DNA from: CAYNGH01 sp964396845
GTDB lineage: Bacteria > Vulcanimicrobiota > JAJTBE01 > CAYNGH01
Reading direction: 5' to 3'
Length of the DNA stretch: 14,935 bases
Assembly: GCA_964396845.1 (NCBI GenBank)
Contig: CAYNGH010000079.1
Location: forward strand, 1-14,935
Positions 14,226 to 14,935 of this stretch are shown piece by piece. The position numbers and the translations under genes are program-made. The notes beneath the pieces are model-generated. The model was not told the DNA's origin and did no database searches. It saw nothing but the letters and a program-made list of their open reading frames with translations. The first letter of the stretch is position 1; every line of letters begins with the position of its first letter.

Positions 14226-14254
14226 TTGAATTTCTTCTAATTTCCTGTTAAAGT
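14226..14254 (+). promoter_or_regulatory. Weak candidate promoter for the 14293 gene
   Basis: TTGAAT (14226-14231), a 17-base spacer and TAAAGT (14249-14254) each match four of six consensus bases, in the 79-base gap between divergent starts. Confidence 0.28.
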
Positions 14255-14292
14255 AACAATATTCCCCCGGCAGGGGTTCGAGGTGAAACTAA

Positions 14293-14922
14293 TTGAAACA
14301 GGATAGAGATATGGGCCTCATCAGGAATACCCGGAACAGACCCCTTGTGGTCATTGGACTGTCGGTGCTGATTTTCCTTTTTTTTGTTGCCCTGGTAAAC
14401 TGGGCAGGAAACCGCCAGGCAGGGCCTGTCACCCGGTTTGATTTTTCCCGGAGCGCGTCGGGGTTCCGTCCCGTGGGAGAGCCAGCAGGCACAATCAGAC
14501 CCGGCGATGACACCCAGGGAAGGCCGGCCCTGGCCTATGCATATGAAAACCAGGCAGATCATTTCACCGGAGTGGGAACCCTGGATGCCCCGCTGAAAAA
14601 TTTTACCGATATCCGGGTTGCAGTTTACTCACAACAGGAAAGAACCCTGGGGGTTGTCATCGACGAGGAGGAATCAGGAGCGGTATATGTCTATACTTTT
14701 GTGGCACCGGCAGGGGAATGGCTGGAGCAACACTGCCCGCCGGACCTTTTCATGCTCAGTCCCGGCTCCAGTGACACCAACAACATGCTGGACACCGACC
14801 AGCTCAATACCCGGCTTATCATTGCCGACATGTCCGGCTTTGAAGGGATAACCGGCGAAAACACCCTGTGGATAGAGTCGATAACCATAACCCGTGATAC
14901 CAAAAAGGGAGAACAACCATGA
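14293..14922 (+). CDS. Membrane-anchored protein with extracytoplasmic beta domain
   Basis: 209 residues from TTG 14293, which lies seven bases after GAGGTG (14280-14285); the ATG at 14311 has no ribosome-binding site. A single N-terminal span (about residues 18-38, PLVVIGLSVLIFLFFVALVNW) follows a basic stretch, so the remainder is outside the cytoplasm. That part (about 47-200) alternates beta-type segments such as TRFDFSRSASGFRPV, FTDIRVAVYSQQERTLGVVID and ENTLWIESITITR. This recalls galactose-binding or CIA30-like jelly rolls, though I cannot name the family. No catalytic motif is seen. Its stop overlaps the next start in ATGA, so it is the first gene of an operon leaving the window. Confidence 0.72.
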   Translation: MKQDRDMGLIRNTRNRPLVVIGLSVLIFLFFVALVNWAGNRQAGPVTRFDFSRSASGFRPVGEPAGTIRPGDDTQGRPALAYAYENQADHFTGVGTLDAPLKNFTDIRVAVYSQQERTLGVVIDEEESGAVYVYTFVAPAGEWLEQHCPPDLFMLSPGSSDTNNMLDTDQLNTRLIIADMSGFEGITGENTLWIESITITRDTKKGEQP

Positions 14923-14935
14923 AAACAAGATTCAT
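14919..14935 (+). CDS. Start of next gene, cut by window edge
   Basis: ATG 14919 overlaps the previous stop codon by four bases (ATGA) and lies seven bases after AGGGAG (14906-14911). It encodes MKTRF before the edge, which could begin a signal peptide. Nothing more can be said. Confidence 0.65.

Overview
The window is about 15 kb of bacterial chromosome with roughly balanced base composition by eye. It carries twelve complete protein genes and one cut off at each end. There are no rRNA, tRNA, CRISPR or phage genes and no intact transposase. Five or six products carry Sec-type signals, a membrane anchor or membrane spans, ribosome-binding sites are clear GGAGG types, and a radical SAM enzyme points to an anaerobic or microaerobic lifestyle. 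A Spy/CpxP-like protein suggests a cell with a periplasm. The taxon cannot be fixed from the window; an uncultivated or deltaproteobacteria-like anaerobe is a guess. TTG starts with well-placed Shine-Dalgarno sequences recur in four genes.

Layout. Bases 1-518 hold the end of a Spy/LTxxQ protein with a Cys/His-rich front. It closes at a terminator whose loop contains the stop codon of the convergent 676-residue zinc-array protein (572-2602, minus). Next come a secreted three-domain Ig-like protein (2663-3715, plus) and, convergent with it, a secreted protein of three Tudor/chromo-like barrels (3732-4298, minus). An AmrS-type radical SAM protein with a Tat-like N terminus follows (4528-5646, plus). 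A strong sigma70-type promoter then drives an unknown protein with GKxGGxIG repeats (5799-6407). An AlkD-like DNA glycosylase (6475-7263, minus) is divergent from an all-TPR protein (7401-8528, plus).

The second half starts with a secreted two-repeat beta protein (8813-9478, minus). A tightly coupled pair follows: a 79-residue four-cysteine protein (9751-9990) and a PolX-family protein (9983-11701). This PolX keeps its PHP nuclease ligands but appears to have lost all three polymerase aspartates. A GT87-like membrane glycosyltransferase (11731-13116, minus) comes next. A 305-base gene-free stretch contains a 91-bp MITE-like element with 18-bp terminal inverted repeats and a 9-bp target duplication. 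The window ends with a class I methyltransferase (13464-14213, minus) and a membrane-anchored protein (14293-14922, plus) overlapping a following gene by four bases.

The genes mostly stand alone or in convergent/divergent pairs, so this is not one operon. Two have DNA-repair themes (AlkD-like, PolX-like), several are envelope proteins, and two are Cys-rich metal binders. The most noteworthy items are the polymerase-dead PolX with its coupled Cys-rich partner, the 58-cysteine zinc-array protein, the Tat-like radical SAM enzyme, and the MITE-like insertion.
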